From: Xestospongia bergquistia
Lineage: Eukaryota; Porifera; Demospongiae; Haplosclerida; Petrosiidae
Reading direction: 5' to 3'
NCBI GenBank assembly: GCA_963965975.1
Contig: OZ014421.1
Coordinates: forward strand, 1,493,001 to 1,557,000
Length of the DNA: 64,000 nt
Below the pieces are notes generated by a model. The model searched no databases, was not told the DNA's origin, and saw only the letters and a program-made list of their open reading frames with translations. Position numbers and translations under genes: made by a program. Shown here in pieces: positions 36,101 through 47,933 of the stretch (positions within the stretch are counted from its first letter, which is position 1; each line of letters starts with the position of its first letter).

Positions 36101-37199
36101 AGAAAGACAACTACATCAACTACGTCAAGAACTTCAAGAGAAACAACAAACTCAAGCTAATTTTGAACGTGAGCACAGAAATAGAGAAAGGTTACTTCAA
36201 CAACAGCTACAAGATCAAGAAGAGAGGGAAAGACAACAGTTACAGGATAGTCAAGAGAGAGAAAGAGTACTACGTCAAGAGTGTGATGACCTTCACCAAG
36301 AACATGATGATTATCGTCAACAACATGACAATATTGAACAAGGTCTTCATCAACAACTCCAAGAGTCAACTACAGCTCTTCAACAAACACGTCAAGCTAA
36401 TGCCACTCTTCAACAACAAGTTCAACAGTTACAACAACAGTCTCACTGGGTAGTGAGGAAGGAGGAGATTGAGATGACTGACGAAGTTCTTGGGAAAGGA
36501 GGTTGGGGAGAAGTCAAGGTGGCTAAATTTCGTGGCCTTAGAGTAGCTGCCAAATGTCTTCATGAAGTTATCCTATCACCATATAACATATCAGTTTTTA
36601 CACGAGAAATGGAGATTGCTGCTCGAGTACGTCATCCCAATCTCCTCCAGTTCATAGGAGCCACTAAAGTGGGTACTCCTATCATCCTATCAGAACTAAT
36701 GCCAACTAGTCTTCGAAAAGAGCTAGAAGCTGGTCCTCTACCCTATCATGCTGTTTTAGCTATCAGTCAAGATATAGCCTGTGGTCTCAACTATCTCCAC
36801 CTCTTTAAACCAGACCCAATACTACATAGAGATGTCAGCAGTGCTAACGTACTGTTACTGCCAATTGTTGGTGGGTGGAGAGCCAAGGTATCAGACTATG
36901 GTTCAGCTAATCTTCAACCAATGATTGGTCGTACAGTCAATCCAGGTAATCCAGTTTATTCTGCTCCAGAAGCTGGTGTACCAAAAGACCATTCTCCTGC
37001 AATGGATGTTTACAGTTATGGTGTTGTCTTGATTGAAATGATGATCTGTCGTATTCCTGAGGTAGCTCAGAGACAACTTTATATTAACAGTATTAGACGA
37101 CCAATGTTTAAAGCTCTTATTGAACAATGTTTGAAGGAGAATTATAGAGAACGTCCGACAATGTCAGAGATCATAACAGACTTCAATGAAACCATTTAA
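33149..37199 (+). CDS. Kelch propeller-coiled coil-TKL kinase, copy D (intact, reference copy)
   Basis: Exons 33149-33167, 33229-33768, 33842-34002, 34875-35039, 35512-35656, 35815-37199; all GT-AG with matching phases, 804 aa. ATG GCT ACA TCT starts the protein (MATSRSDYYVPTKR). Residues ~8-343 form six Kelch blades, each with a Gly-Gly doublet and Trp/Tyr positions; ~395-555 are a Gln/Glu/Arg-rich coiled coil; ~561-804 are a kinase of TKL/tyrosine-kinase-like type. Motifs: LGKGGWGEV (569-577), AAK lysine (590), HRD (681-683) with Asn in VSSANVLL, SDYG in place of DFG (Asp kept), SAPEA (726-730). It should be catalytically competent. No signal peptide or membrane segment: cytoplasmic. The design implies ligand binding by the propeller, oligomerisation by the coiled coil and kinase output. 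Variable residues: KR-YG-HS with SG-Y (blade 1 doublet is SG), GV-YN, C-SS-F with GG-N, R-DC-HA with GG-YPTS, R-RN-HS with GG-F. Confidence 0.9.
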
Positions 37200-37471
37200 T
37201 AATATACTAGTGTGTGTTATAATTTTAGTATATAGTAAGGTTATTATAATAGTTAGTTTAGTTATTGTACTATGTGTGATTATTATAATAATATTACCAT
37301 ATATGGACATTTTGCAGAGAAGTGAATGTATGAATTATAACTAACATTTCTGCCCTTTCACTTAGAGAAGACAATGCTAGACTATATATATAGAGAGAGT
37401 GTTCATAGAGAAAGTTTTATCTCAAATGTTGACTGACATAGTTATATTAACAATATAAAATATAATGTTAT

Positions 37472-38895
37472 TTATATAGTATATGCTGGACTTCTTAATG
37501 TACAGATGTCTATATTAGGATGATAGTGAGCTGGTCCTGGAGTAGATTCTGTTAAATAGAACATTAATATTATAGTTGTTAAAGATAATGCTGACTTGAT
37601 CTTTTGTTGTGAGATGGTAAATGTGATATAGTGTAAGAAGGATAAGATGTCAGTGTAATATTAGTGGCCTCTAGTGTGTTATAACTGTTAGGAGCTGGTT
37701 GAATAGTTGAGCCTATTAGAAGATATAAGATCATACTTAAATGGAACATCTCTATAATGGACACTATGGAAGTCTAGTGTAACAGTCTGAACCTTAAGCC
37801 ACATACTTAATGTTTAAGGTTTAGTGATAGGATCAGTATTAAAATATGGTGATCTCAGACTGTCATACTGTACTTATTTAGGACAATGTCATTAGTAGAG
37901 GTGTGTCCTCAATATAAAGGTCATTAAAGTATTATTAGTATGGGCCTTGAACAAGTGTCCTGAACTTCAGACTTATAATTTATTCCAATTTTTATTACAA
38001 AGAGGTAGAGTTGTTTTAATTCTCATAGAATAAGATGATGCTGTCCTTGTAGTTAAAGATTGACGTCCAATTATATGAGGTATATTATAGAACATGGAGT
38101 AGTATTCTAAAATTAAATAGATTTAACAAAATTATAACTAAATTATATAAAAATTACTTGTTCCCTGTCCTGATTAGTTTGATAAATCCATAAATTTGTG
38201 GTCGTAATTGGAGGGGGTTTACCTGTTACCATGACAACATTATCAATTTAAACATAGTAATAAAGGACATACTGTTAATATGATGGGTTGATATCCAACA
38301 TAATGGACCTTTACTACTTAAAGAAGATGGTCGGACATCATAGGTACAGGGAGAAGGTGTCGCTATTTGTTCCAGAGAAAGAGGTGGCCGTAAGACCAAG
38401 CATTGTCTTAAACCTGAAATTATAATCCTCTCAAGACTTTTCACTATATTACTTACCAATACAATGAGATGTCTTTGGTTTTTCAATAGTATAAAAAGTG
38501 GAGGAGTTGAGGTTACTATAGAGAATATTATTAACAATGATCTAATTAATTGAATCTATTAATTTTACTGCTAATAAATAAAAGCGCGAATTGTTGTTAT
38601 TTAAAGATTGCTAGCGGACAAATAGTCGAATCTGATTGGTCGAGGGCTTGAAGTATATAAAGAACTGCGCTGGAATTTTTATCATTTCTTGTCCAAGTTA
38701 GTTTGTAATAAGACGTTGTCCTTGTTGTTGTGAAACTAACTATGGTCTACACTACAATGACTACCTCATCTCTACAGAAACCTTCTCTCTCACTTACCAA
38801 GTCAGTTTTAAGACAATCTATTGAGGTCTCTTAGCTGGTCGTCCATTAGGAGTCAGTGAACACAATCTATCTCTAAAGAACTGATGCTCTTCCAT
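37472..38895 (-). pseudogene. ODF3-like gene, copy D-E
   Basis: Exon 1 38798-38895, exon 2 38457-38515, exon 3 38273-38413, exon 4 38158-38222, exon 5 37999-38106, exon 6 37596-37712, exon 7 37472-37548. Lesions: TAG at 38818-38820 in exon 1 (AGG in intact exons) and a 1-nt deletion in exon 5 (108 nt instead of 109, giving PCSIIY instead of PCSYNIP). The base before the exon 5 donor is T instead of G. All other exons and splice sites are normal. Confidence 0.75.
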
Positions 38896-39113
38896 TTCAG
38901 CCCCAACTAACTCTTTATGTACTGTGTGGTGTGGTAGCCTACTCCTGGCTATTGTGAACTGGTAAGTACATTGTTTATACAATACTATAATTGGTAATGT
39001 ATTTAATAAAATATTAATAAATTGTATCTAATAATGAACTGTATACAAATCTATTCTATAAAATTTAAATATTCTTTTCTAGTTAATAAAAGTTCCAGTT
39101 GTAGTCATTACTC

Positions 39114-39596
39114 ATGGACAAGACCACCTCACCTCTGTCTGAGACATACCTCTCACCTCCAGTAGGTCCTGTTACTAGAAGTGTTGTCCCAAGACAGTCT
39201 AGTCCACGAACTACTAGTTCATTGGTGAGTGATGATGTCATTGTCATGTGACCTTTATTCTCTCCTGTATAGCTACCTACCTCTAACACAGTACAGAATA
39301 AGATGACAAGTTTGAGAGAAGAGAACACAAAGTTAGTATCACAAGGACAGCGTCTTGTCTCTGAACTAGAAAGAACTTCACATCAACTAGAATTAGCTAA
39401 TGCTAAGGTATTTAATTAACTCTTAATCATAGGGGTATGTTGTTATTATCCTCGTCATTAGATTCATAATTTAGAGGTCAACTTAAGAAGTATTACATCA
39501 GTCAGCAGAAATTCAAAGAAGTGCCAGTACTTACTTGAGCAGGGCCAAGTCTTAGAGAAGAAACTATTTAAAAAGAGTAGTTATGTATATAGATGA
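39114..39596 (+). CDS. Short coiled-coil protein, copy E (frameshifted C-terminus)
   Basis: Coding exons 39114-39224, 39273-39407, 39462-39596. The first two match the C-D copy. The third has lost one nucleotide (GAGGTCAAC against GAGAGTCGAC), so instead of ending EEAPVLT it reads LEVNLRSITSVSRNSKKCQY, then LLEQGQVLEKKLFKKSSYVY and Arg, and stops at 39596, giving 126 aa. The new end overlaps the CDK1 relic's ATG (39583) by 14 nt in another frame. Whether the altered product is made is unknown. Confidence 0.45.
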
Positions 39597-40431
39597 TTAT
39601 ACAAAGATTGAAAAGATTGGAGAAGGGACTTATGGCGTCGTTTACAAGGTAAGTCTTCTTTCACGCTATATTTCTTACTTGTTTTAAAGGCTAGACATAG
39701 AGCTACTGGTAAGTTTGTGGCCTTGAAGAAAATACGTCTTGAGAGTAAGGAAGAAGGTGTACCCAGTACAGCTATTAGAGAGATTTTGATTTTGAAGGAA
39801 GTTCAACATTTTAATTAGGGTTTCATTTAGGGGGGGCAGGGGGGCATTTGCCCCCCCCCCCACCCTTGCTAGAGTCTCGCCCTTCCTTGGAAATTAGGTT
39901 AGCCATTTTTTTTCAAGGGGTAATTGGATGTAATGAATACAGAACTGAAACTTAACACAAGGAATATACAGCATAAGATAACCATAGGCTAAACACAAGG
40001 AGTGTGTACAGTTTTTAACCTAAACACCAATAGTCTATAGGTGTTAAATTACTCCTAAGTGCCTTATCACCACCAGTATAATTTGGTCTATAGGTGTTAA
40101 GTGTCTTATCAGCACAGAAATATGGTCATCTCATCATGTCATTTGAAAACCACAAATGGTCTGAAAATGTGCCAGAAGCGATCTCAAAAGGGTCTAAAAT
40201 TCAGAAATTTTCTGGGGACATGCCTCCAAACCACCCTAGAGGACGTTCTGTTGCGCACAATCCTTTCGCCCCCCTAAATTTTCTCGAAGTATTATTTTGC
40301 CCTCCCTTGTCCTTTTTTCTAAATGAAACCCTGCTAATGCTGTGACGTAAGTGAGAGTGTGAGTGTGTGTGAGTATTGTGAAGTAAACGGAATGTGGTTT
40401 ATTCACTAATAGAATGGCTCGAAATAATCTC

Positions 40432-40481
<50 letters not shown>

Positions 40482-40729
40482 CTCTCTCTCTCTTTCTCTC
40501 TCATACAGACTTGAGGAGATAATTCATCAAGATTCTAAGTTCTATCTTGTTTTTGAATTCATTAGTATAGATTTAAAGAAATATCTTGACACTATTCCAT
40601 CTGGACATTATATTGATCCAGTATTATTAAATGGATGAACATATGACCAATCTACAATGACCATACATTATAGTAGTTATATTTATTGTTCTATTATTAA
40701 ACTGGCTGACTTTGGACTTGGACTTTCTG

Positions 40730-40764
<35 letters not shown>

Positions 40765-41196
40765 TACACACTGACCCATTGTTAAATTCCACAGAGAGTA
40801 ACACTGTGGTACAGGGCCCCTGAAGTCTTACTTGGTACAGCATGATATTCTTGTCTCATTGATGTATGGAGTATAGCTTGTATATTTGCTGAAATGTCTA
40901 ATAAAAAATCTCTGTTTCAAGGAGACTCTGAAATTGATCAACTCTTCTGAACTACCAAATTTCCCTAAATGGATTGGAAAGACAATAAAACAAGTTTGTC
41001 CTCGACTTGATGCAGCAGGTTGTGTCCTGTTAATGGTAAGTTATTGTTCAATGATCCTTTTTAATTCTAGTGTCTTTAATATCAGCAAATGTTAGTTTAT
41101 AATCCTGGGAAGAGAATGTCAGCAAAGACTGCTATACAACATCCTTATTTCAGTGATTTAGACAAGTCAGGTCTACCTGATACAGTACAGTCTTAA
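39583..41196 (+). pseudogene. CDK1 (cdc2)-like kinase, relic copy E, split by a MITE
   Basis: Exon 1 39583-39648 ([20 protein letters not shown], canonical GEGTYG). Exon 2 starts at 39690 and has canonical PSTAIRE ([20 protein letters not shown]) but is cut after QHFN by the element 39816-40333. Exon 3 (from 40509) has lost its donor and runs into TGGATGA. Exon 4 survives only as KLADFGLGL at ~40700. Exon 5 (from ~40797) has a frame change and is fused, by deletion, into exon 6 (LPNFPKWIGKTIKQVC, to 41035). Exon 7 41086-41196 is clean. Confidence 0.8.
39816..40333. mobile_element. 518-bp MITE-like element inserted in CDK1 exon 2 (copy E)
   Basis: Terminal inverted repeats (T/C)AGGGTTTCATTTAG and CTAAATGAAACCCTG. 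The flanks TTAAT (39811-39815) and CTAAT (40334-40338) look like a 5-bp duplication of the CTAAT found once in the uninterrupted copy (31872-31876). The interior has G- and C-runs (GGGGGGGCAGGGGGGC, CCCCCCCCCC) near the left end. An 83-codon ORF (40094-40345) reads through the right end and is not credible as a transposase. Confidence 0.75.
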
Positions 41197-41227
41197 GAAC
41201 ATATTATAACATTAATATTTTATGTAT

Positions 41228-41809
41228 TAGTGTTGTTTTAGTATGGTAAATTAGTTTTAGTTTTAGTTATAGTTTTTCTACTCTTTTTACTTTAAGTTTT
41301 AGTTTTAGTTATAGTAATGCAATTGAAAACAATTTTAGTTATAGTTATTGTTATCAATTCTAAATTGTATTTTAGTTTTAGTTATAGTTCTCGTCACCAA
41401 ATTCTTTTAGTTTTAGTTTTAGTTATTGTAAAAAATCATCATAATTAATTATCATAATACCAATGAAATAACTCAAATGTAAGTAATGTTAACGCTCAAA
41501 AGAACCAGTAAATGAGTTATCAGCCATTTTGTTAATGGTACATGTGAACAAAAGCCCCACCTACTTTAAGAAGTCACACCTCTGCTGAATACTGTAATAG
41601 TTTTGGTTAATACTGTACAATTTTAGTTTTAGTTTTAGTTAATGTCAGTCACAATTACAGTTATAGTTTTAGTTATAGTTAGACACCAGTAGTTTTAGTT
41701 TTAGTTATTGTTATAAGCACTATGGAGTTTGAATTTTAGTTTTAGTATAGGAAAAGTGCCTTACTAAAATATGTTTTAGTTTTATTTATTGTTAACTAAA
41801 ACAACACTA
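41228..41809. mobile_element. 582-bp hAT-type MITE with TTTTAG-rich interior (copy E)
   Basis: Perfect 15-bp terminal inverted repeats TAGTGTTGTTTTAGT / ACTAAAACAACACTA and a perfect 8-bp target duplication TTATGTAT (41220-41227, 41810-41817), matching the single TTATGTAT in other cassettes downstream of CDK1. The length of the duplication fits the hAT superfamily. The interior is largely degenerate TTTTAGTTTTAGTTATAG repeats; no ORF. Confidence 0.85.
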
Positions 41810-41989
41810 TTATGTATCATTAACTGTATACTGTATTAACAAACACTAATATGGAATAACTTATAATAAATAAAATAACTTGTATAGTCTAAGATTACTT
41901 GTTTTATGATGGAACTTGTAAGTAGAGAGTTGTCCTCAATTATAATAACAGAGCTTATTATTAAGGGCGTGTCTAATTTGAAAGAAAAG

Positions 41990-44900
41990 ATGGCTACATC
42001 TAGATCAGGTTTGACTACATTATTATAATAGATATCTATTGTTATGTGTGTGTGTGTCATGTTCTACAGATTATTATGTACCTACAAAGAGGTATGGTAA
42101 CTCCACACATATAGTGGGTGACTACCTCTACATGTGGGGTGGTGATATGAATGGTCTCCCTATAGTACATGATAATGAAGTCAAACGGAAGATGACCTCT
42201 GTTATTGAGGTATTTCACTTACCAACTGGTAGATGGGAACAACGACCTACTAATGGAAAACCTCCACTGGGTGTCTGGGCCTATGCCTCCACTGTTATCA
42301 GTAACAGGATCTACTATTTTGGAGGCTATTGTAATCATGACCAGTGTCGTTACAATAGTCTTAACTCATTAATAACAGATTCACTTACATGGAATGAACT
42401 GTTCCCAACTAATCCAAGTACTGGTCCAATGATGAAGTCAAGCTGTAGGATGATATCACTTACATTCAATAAAGTGGATTATCTACTGGTAGTTGGTGGT
42501 ATTGGTCCACGTCCTACCTCTCCACAATCTGGTGCTCAGTATAGTGATAAGGGAACATTTCGTGGTAATGTTCGTACTAATGAACACCACTATTATCAGT
42601 TATCCAGTGGTAAGAAGATCAATATATCATGTTATTAATACATTATATATCAAGTACAATTTTATAACTGTTTGTATTTCAGGTCAGTGGATAATACCAG
42701 AAATTACTGGAGAATGTCCACCTCCTTGTAGTAGCTTCACTCTTACATCACTACCTAATAACAGAGCTCTGTTATTTGGTGGTAGGACTCCTAATGGTGA
42801 TATTAACACTGTGTATATTGCTCAGTGTACAAAGACTGCAGTGGTGAGTACAATATGTATAAAGTTAAAGTATTTAGTTACTGTATAATATTGTGGAGTA
42901 ATCAAGTTTAAAGTTTGATATTATTAAATGAACTAAATTTATAGTATATAATGTCTTTATAATTATTATTATTAGGAACTGTTTTATTAATAAACAAGTG
43001 ATTTATTGTTTGTTAATATTTCTTTAATCAACTTAGAGGTTATATTGATAACTGAAACATTCCTTTAGTCAACTATATAGTGATATCATATTTCATTGAC
43101 TAAATGTCACTCTTGAATAGTAGCCTACCTTTTTGTATATCAGTAAAATTGATGATGAGCTTGAATAAATGATACAATGACTGCTTAACAAAATTGTCTA
43201 TTGATAATTTATAATTGATTATTAATATTAATATTATATATATAATAATAATATATATAATATTATATTAATTAATATTAAGTTGTTCTGTTAAGTGAAA
43301 AAGACAAAAAAAGATAATTTTTATTTTTTAAAAATGTTTATTCAGTCAGGAAATAACTGTAGTTTCATAAATGTCCTTAAACAAATGAGTTCACAATGAG
43401 GTAATATTTGTTTAAAATTTCTGTCAATGTTTGATCTATCATTTACTAACTGATACACAAAGTTTAAAGCTATTGTTTATCAGGAATGTTCAGAATCACT
43501 TCTAACTTTAGAAACTTTAATAATTCACAATTATATTTTAAATAGTGACCTCAAATAGTAAATTTTCCTATTGTTGTTCAATATTAAAATAGATGTCCCA
43601 GGTCTTATTAAAGGAAATATTGTAACTAAATTAAAATCCACATAAACTATAAAATGAACAATATTCTTAAACATTTCCCAGTATACAGTATTAATTACTG
43701 CTATGTTAATTGTATAATATGTTAACTTGAATATTATCTACCCAGCACTGGGAGAAGATAAGTGAACCACTTCACAAATCAGTGAATTGGCCTCAAAGTA
43801 GATGTGATCATGCTACTACTATTATCAGTGACCTACATGTGATGATGGTGGGTGGAATTGGTAATACTATTGGTGACAGCTGGTTATTTAACATTGATAC
43901 AAAGACATGGACAAAGGTTAGTTACTAGTTATCATGTGACCTAACACTAACACAAAGTGAGTTAATGTCTATGATCTACAATATGAGGAGATATAATAAA
44001 GTGTGACTATTTGAACTTTGACCTCTGAAAATAACACTAATCTATAGAAAATTTCTAATTAATAATAGTTATTGTTTTTATGACCTGGTTTTATACCTGT
44101 AGTCCTGACACTATAGTATGTTAACATTTATGATAGTATAGTCTATTGATATATCTGATTTGTTTATAGTTATAATTCAGTTATTAAAGACTGTACATAA
44201 GTACTTATGTTCATGTTTTAAAGTATCGTAACATGTCAACTCTACCAGTTCATACAAAGTTATAGTCTGTTACTAGAGTACATGTATCCACTGATGTTAC
44301 ATGTATAATGACTAGTTTTGTAGTAATATCATAACATCATTATTATAATGTCATATAGTACACTATATTCCATCTTATAGCTCAACATACCAGAGTCAGT
44401 GACTAAGAGAAGGGGCCACTCCCTCTCATTATGGAATGTGTCACCTACCACTGTATGGGTAATACAATTTGGAGGACTTAGATACCCTGATGGTAAACTC
44501 AATGATACTAAAGTGATAGAACTTAGTAAGTACTGTCTATTAAATGATAGAATTTGTTATATAGTACACACACACACATTATCAGTATTATCATAGTATG
44601 ATATAGGAGTATTGACACACTAACTCTTTATATTACAAACTAGTCTCATAACTCAATACTATTGTAACATACTATATCTCTCACTGTAGTATGTAATAAT
44701 GACCAGTGGACTGTAGGAGATGTAATAACTAACCTGACATCTACTGAAGAATATCAACTTAAGCTACAACAGAAGAGACATGGACAATCTCAACTTACTG
44801 TCCAATCTCCTACACGTCTTCAACCTTCATCTTCATCACGTCAAGAATTACAAGAGAAAGATAGAGAAATTCAACGTTTAACACGACAACTTGAAGTTAC

Positions 44901-46020
44901 CAACAAAGAGCTACAAGATACCAAACAACAGCAGATAGATATGACAAGAGCTCTTCAAGAGGACCTTCAAAGAAAAGAAAGACAACTACATCAACTACAT
45001 CAAGAACTTCAAGAGAAACAACAAACTCAAGCTAATCTTGAACGTGAGCACAGAAATAGAGAAAGGTTACTTCAACAACAACTACAAGATCAAGAAGAGA
45101 GAGAAAGACGACAGTTACAGGATAGTCAAGAGAGAGAAAGAGAATTATGTCAAGAACGTGATGATTTTCGTCAACAATTTCAGGACTCAACCTCTGCTCT
45201 TCAACAAACACGTCAAGCTAATGCCACTCTACAACAACAAGTTCAACAGTTACAACAACAGTCTCATTGGGTAGTGAAGAAGGAGGAGATTGAGATAACT
45301 GAGGAGATTCTTGGGAAAGGAGGCTGGGGAGAAGTCAAGGTGGCTAAATTTCGTGGCCTTAGAGTAGCTGCCAAATGTCTTCATGAAGTTATCCTGTCAC
45401 CATATAACATATCAGTTTTTACACGAGAAATGGAGATTGCTGCTCGAGTACGTCATCCAAATCTCCTCCACTTCATAGGAGCCACTAAAGTGGGTAGTCC
45501 TATCATCCTCTCAGAACTAATGCCAACTAGTCTTCGCAAAGAGCTAGAAGCTGGTCCTCTACCCTATCATGCTGTTTTAGCTATTAGTCAAGATATAGCC
45601 TGTGGTCTCAACTATCTCCACCTCTTTAAACCAGACCCTATACTACATAGAGATGTCAGCACTGCTAATGTTCTTCTTACACATGGGCAGTTTGGGTGGA
45701 GAGCCAAGGTATCAGACTATGGTTCAGCTAATCTTCAACCAATGATTGGTCGTACAGTCAATCCAGGTAATCCAGTTTATTCTGCTCCAGAAGCTGGTGT
45801 ACCAAGAGACCATTCTCCTGCAATGGATGTTTACAGTTATGGTGTTGTCTTGATTGAAATGATGATCTGTCGTATTCCTGAGGTAGCTCAGAGACAACTT
45901 CATATTAACAGTATTAGACGACAAGCATTTAAAGCTCTTATTGAACGATGTTTGAAAGAGAATCGTAGAGAACGTCCGACAATGTCAGAGATCATAACAT
46001 ACTTCAATGAAACCATTTAA
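41990..46020 (+). CDS. Kelch propeller-coiled coil-TKL kinase, copy E (intact)
   Basis: Exons 41990-42008, 42070-42609, 42683-42843, 43746-43916, 44381-44525, 44690-46020; 788 aa, ATG start as in D. Variable residues: KR-YG-NS (Asn replacing the blade 1 His) with GG-D, GV-WA, KS-SCR, C-SS-F with GG-R and PNG-D, R-CD-HA with GG-IGNT, R-RG-HS with GG-L. The coiled coil is the short form, 54 nt less than D (ELCQERDDFRQQFQD). The linker after NVLL is THGQFGW. Kinase motifs intact; unique His at NLL-H-FIGATK (codon 45469-45471), Gln in all other copies, close to the alphaC/beta4 region. Lies within the 8,821-bp duplication. Confidence 0.9.
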
Positions 46021-46290
46021 TAGTATACTAGTGTGTGTTATAATTTTAGTAGTAAGGTTATTATAATAGTTAGTTTAGTTATTGTACTATGTGTGATTAT
46101 TATAATAATATTACCATATATGGACATTTTCCAGAGAAGTGAATGTATGAATTATAACTGACATTTCTGCTTTTTCACTTAGAGATGTCAATGCTAGACT
46201 ATATATATAGAGAGAGTGTTCATAGAGAAAGTTTTATCTCAAATGTTGACTGACATACAGTTATATTAACAATATAAAATATAATGTTAT

Positions 46291-47715
46291 TTATATAGTA
46301 TATGCTGGACTTCTTAATGTACAGATGTCTATATTAGGATGATAGTGAGCTGGTCCTGGAGTAGATTCTGTTAAATAGAACATTAATATTATAGTTGTTA
46401 AAGATAATGCTGACTTGATCTTTTGTTGTGAGATGGTAAATGTGATATAGTGTAAGAAGGATAAGATGTCAGTGTAATATTAGTGGCCTCTAGTGTGTTA
46501 TAACTGTTAGGAGCTGGTTGAATAGTTGAGCCTATTAGAAGATATAAGATCATACTTAAATGGAACATCTCTATAATGGACACTATGGAAGTCTAGTGTG
46601 ACAGTCTGAACCTTAAGCCACGTACTTAATGTTTAAGGTTTAGCGATAGGATCAGTATTAAAATATGGTGATCTCAGACTGTCATACTGTACTTCTTTAG
46701 GACAATGTCATTAGTAGAGGTGTGTCCTCAATATAAAGGTCATTAAAGTATTATTAGTATGGGCCTAGAACAAGTGTCCTGAACTTCAGACTTATAATTT
46801 ATTCCAATTTTTATTACCAAGAGGTAGAGTTGTTTTAATTCTCATAGAATAAGATGGTGCTGTCCTTGTAGTTAAAGATTGATGTCCAATTATATGAGGT
46901 ATATTATAGGAACATGGAGTAGTATTCTAAAATTAAATAGATTTAATAAAATTATAACTAAATTATATAAAAATTACTTGTTCCCTGTCCTGATTAGATT
47001 GATAAATCCATAAATTTGTGGTCGTAATTGGAGGGGGTTTACTTGTTACCATGACAACATTATCAATTTAAACATAGTAATAAAGGACATACTGTTAATA
47101 TGATGGGTTGATATTCGACATAATGGACCTTTACTACTTAAAGAAGATGGTCGGACATCATAGGTACAGGGAGAAGGTGTTGCTATTTGTTCCAGAGAAA
47201 GAGGCGGCCGTGAGACCAAGCATTGTCTTAAACCTGAAATTATAATCCTCTCAAGACTTTTCACTATATTACTTACCAATACAATGAGATGTCTTTGGTT
47301 TTTCAATAGTATAAAAAGTGGAGGAGTTGAGGTTACTATAGAGAATATTATTAACAATGATCTAATTAATTGAATCTATTAATTTTACTGCTAATAAATA
47401 AAAGCGCGAATTGTTGTTATTTAAAGATTGCTAGCGGACAAATAGTCGAATCTGATTGGTCGAGGGCTTGAAGTATATAAAGAACTGCGCTGGAATTTTT
47501 ATCATTTCTTGTCCAAGTTAGTTTGTAATAAGACGTTGTCCTTGTTGTTGTGAAACTAACTATGGTCTACACTACAATGACTACCTCATCTCTACAGAAA
47601 CCTTCTCTCTCACTTACCAAGTCAGTTTTAAGACAATCTATTGAGGTCTCTTAGCTGGTCGTCCATTAGGAGTCAGTGAACACAATCTATCTCTAAAGAA
47701 CTGATGCTCTTCCAT
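46291..47715 (-). pseudogene. ODF3-like gene, copy E-F
   Basis: Exon 1 47618-47715, exon 2 47277-47335, exon 3 47093-47233, exon 4 46978-47042, exon 5 46818-46926, exon 6 46415-46531, exon 7 46291-46367; all lengths as in the 666-nt model. Lesions: TAG at 47638-47640 in exon 1, and the exon 4 acceptor is AA instead of AG (plus strand TTTACTTGTTACC against TTTACCTGTTACC). Using the AG one base later would lose one nucleotide and shift frame. Exon 3 has Arg for Trp in GPLC-W-IST. Confidence 0.75.
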
Positions 47716-47933
47716 TTCAGCCCCAACTAACTCTTTATGTACTGTGTGGTGTGGTAGCCTACTCCTGGCTATTGTGAACTGGTAAGTACATTGTTTATAC
47801 AATACTATAATTGGTAATGTATTTAATAAAATATTAATAAATTGTATCTAATAATGAACTGTATACAAATCTATTCTATAAAATTTAAATATTCTTTTCT
47901 AGTTAATAAAAGTTCCAGTTGTAGTCATTACTC

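Noticed and set aside
40094-40345. 83-codon ORF inside the MITE (and its twin at 48915-49166)
   Set aside because: It runs across the element's right end into CDK1 sequence and has no domain; the element is too short to be autonomous.
41240-41790. TTTTAG repeats as interstitial telomere or microsatellite
   Set aside because: The motif lies strictly between hAT-type terminal repeats with an 8-bp target duplication and is degenerate, so it is the element's interior.
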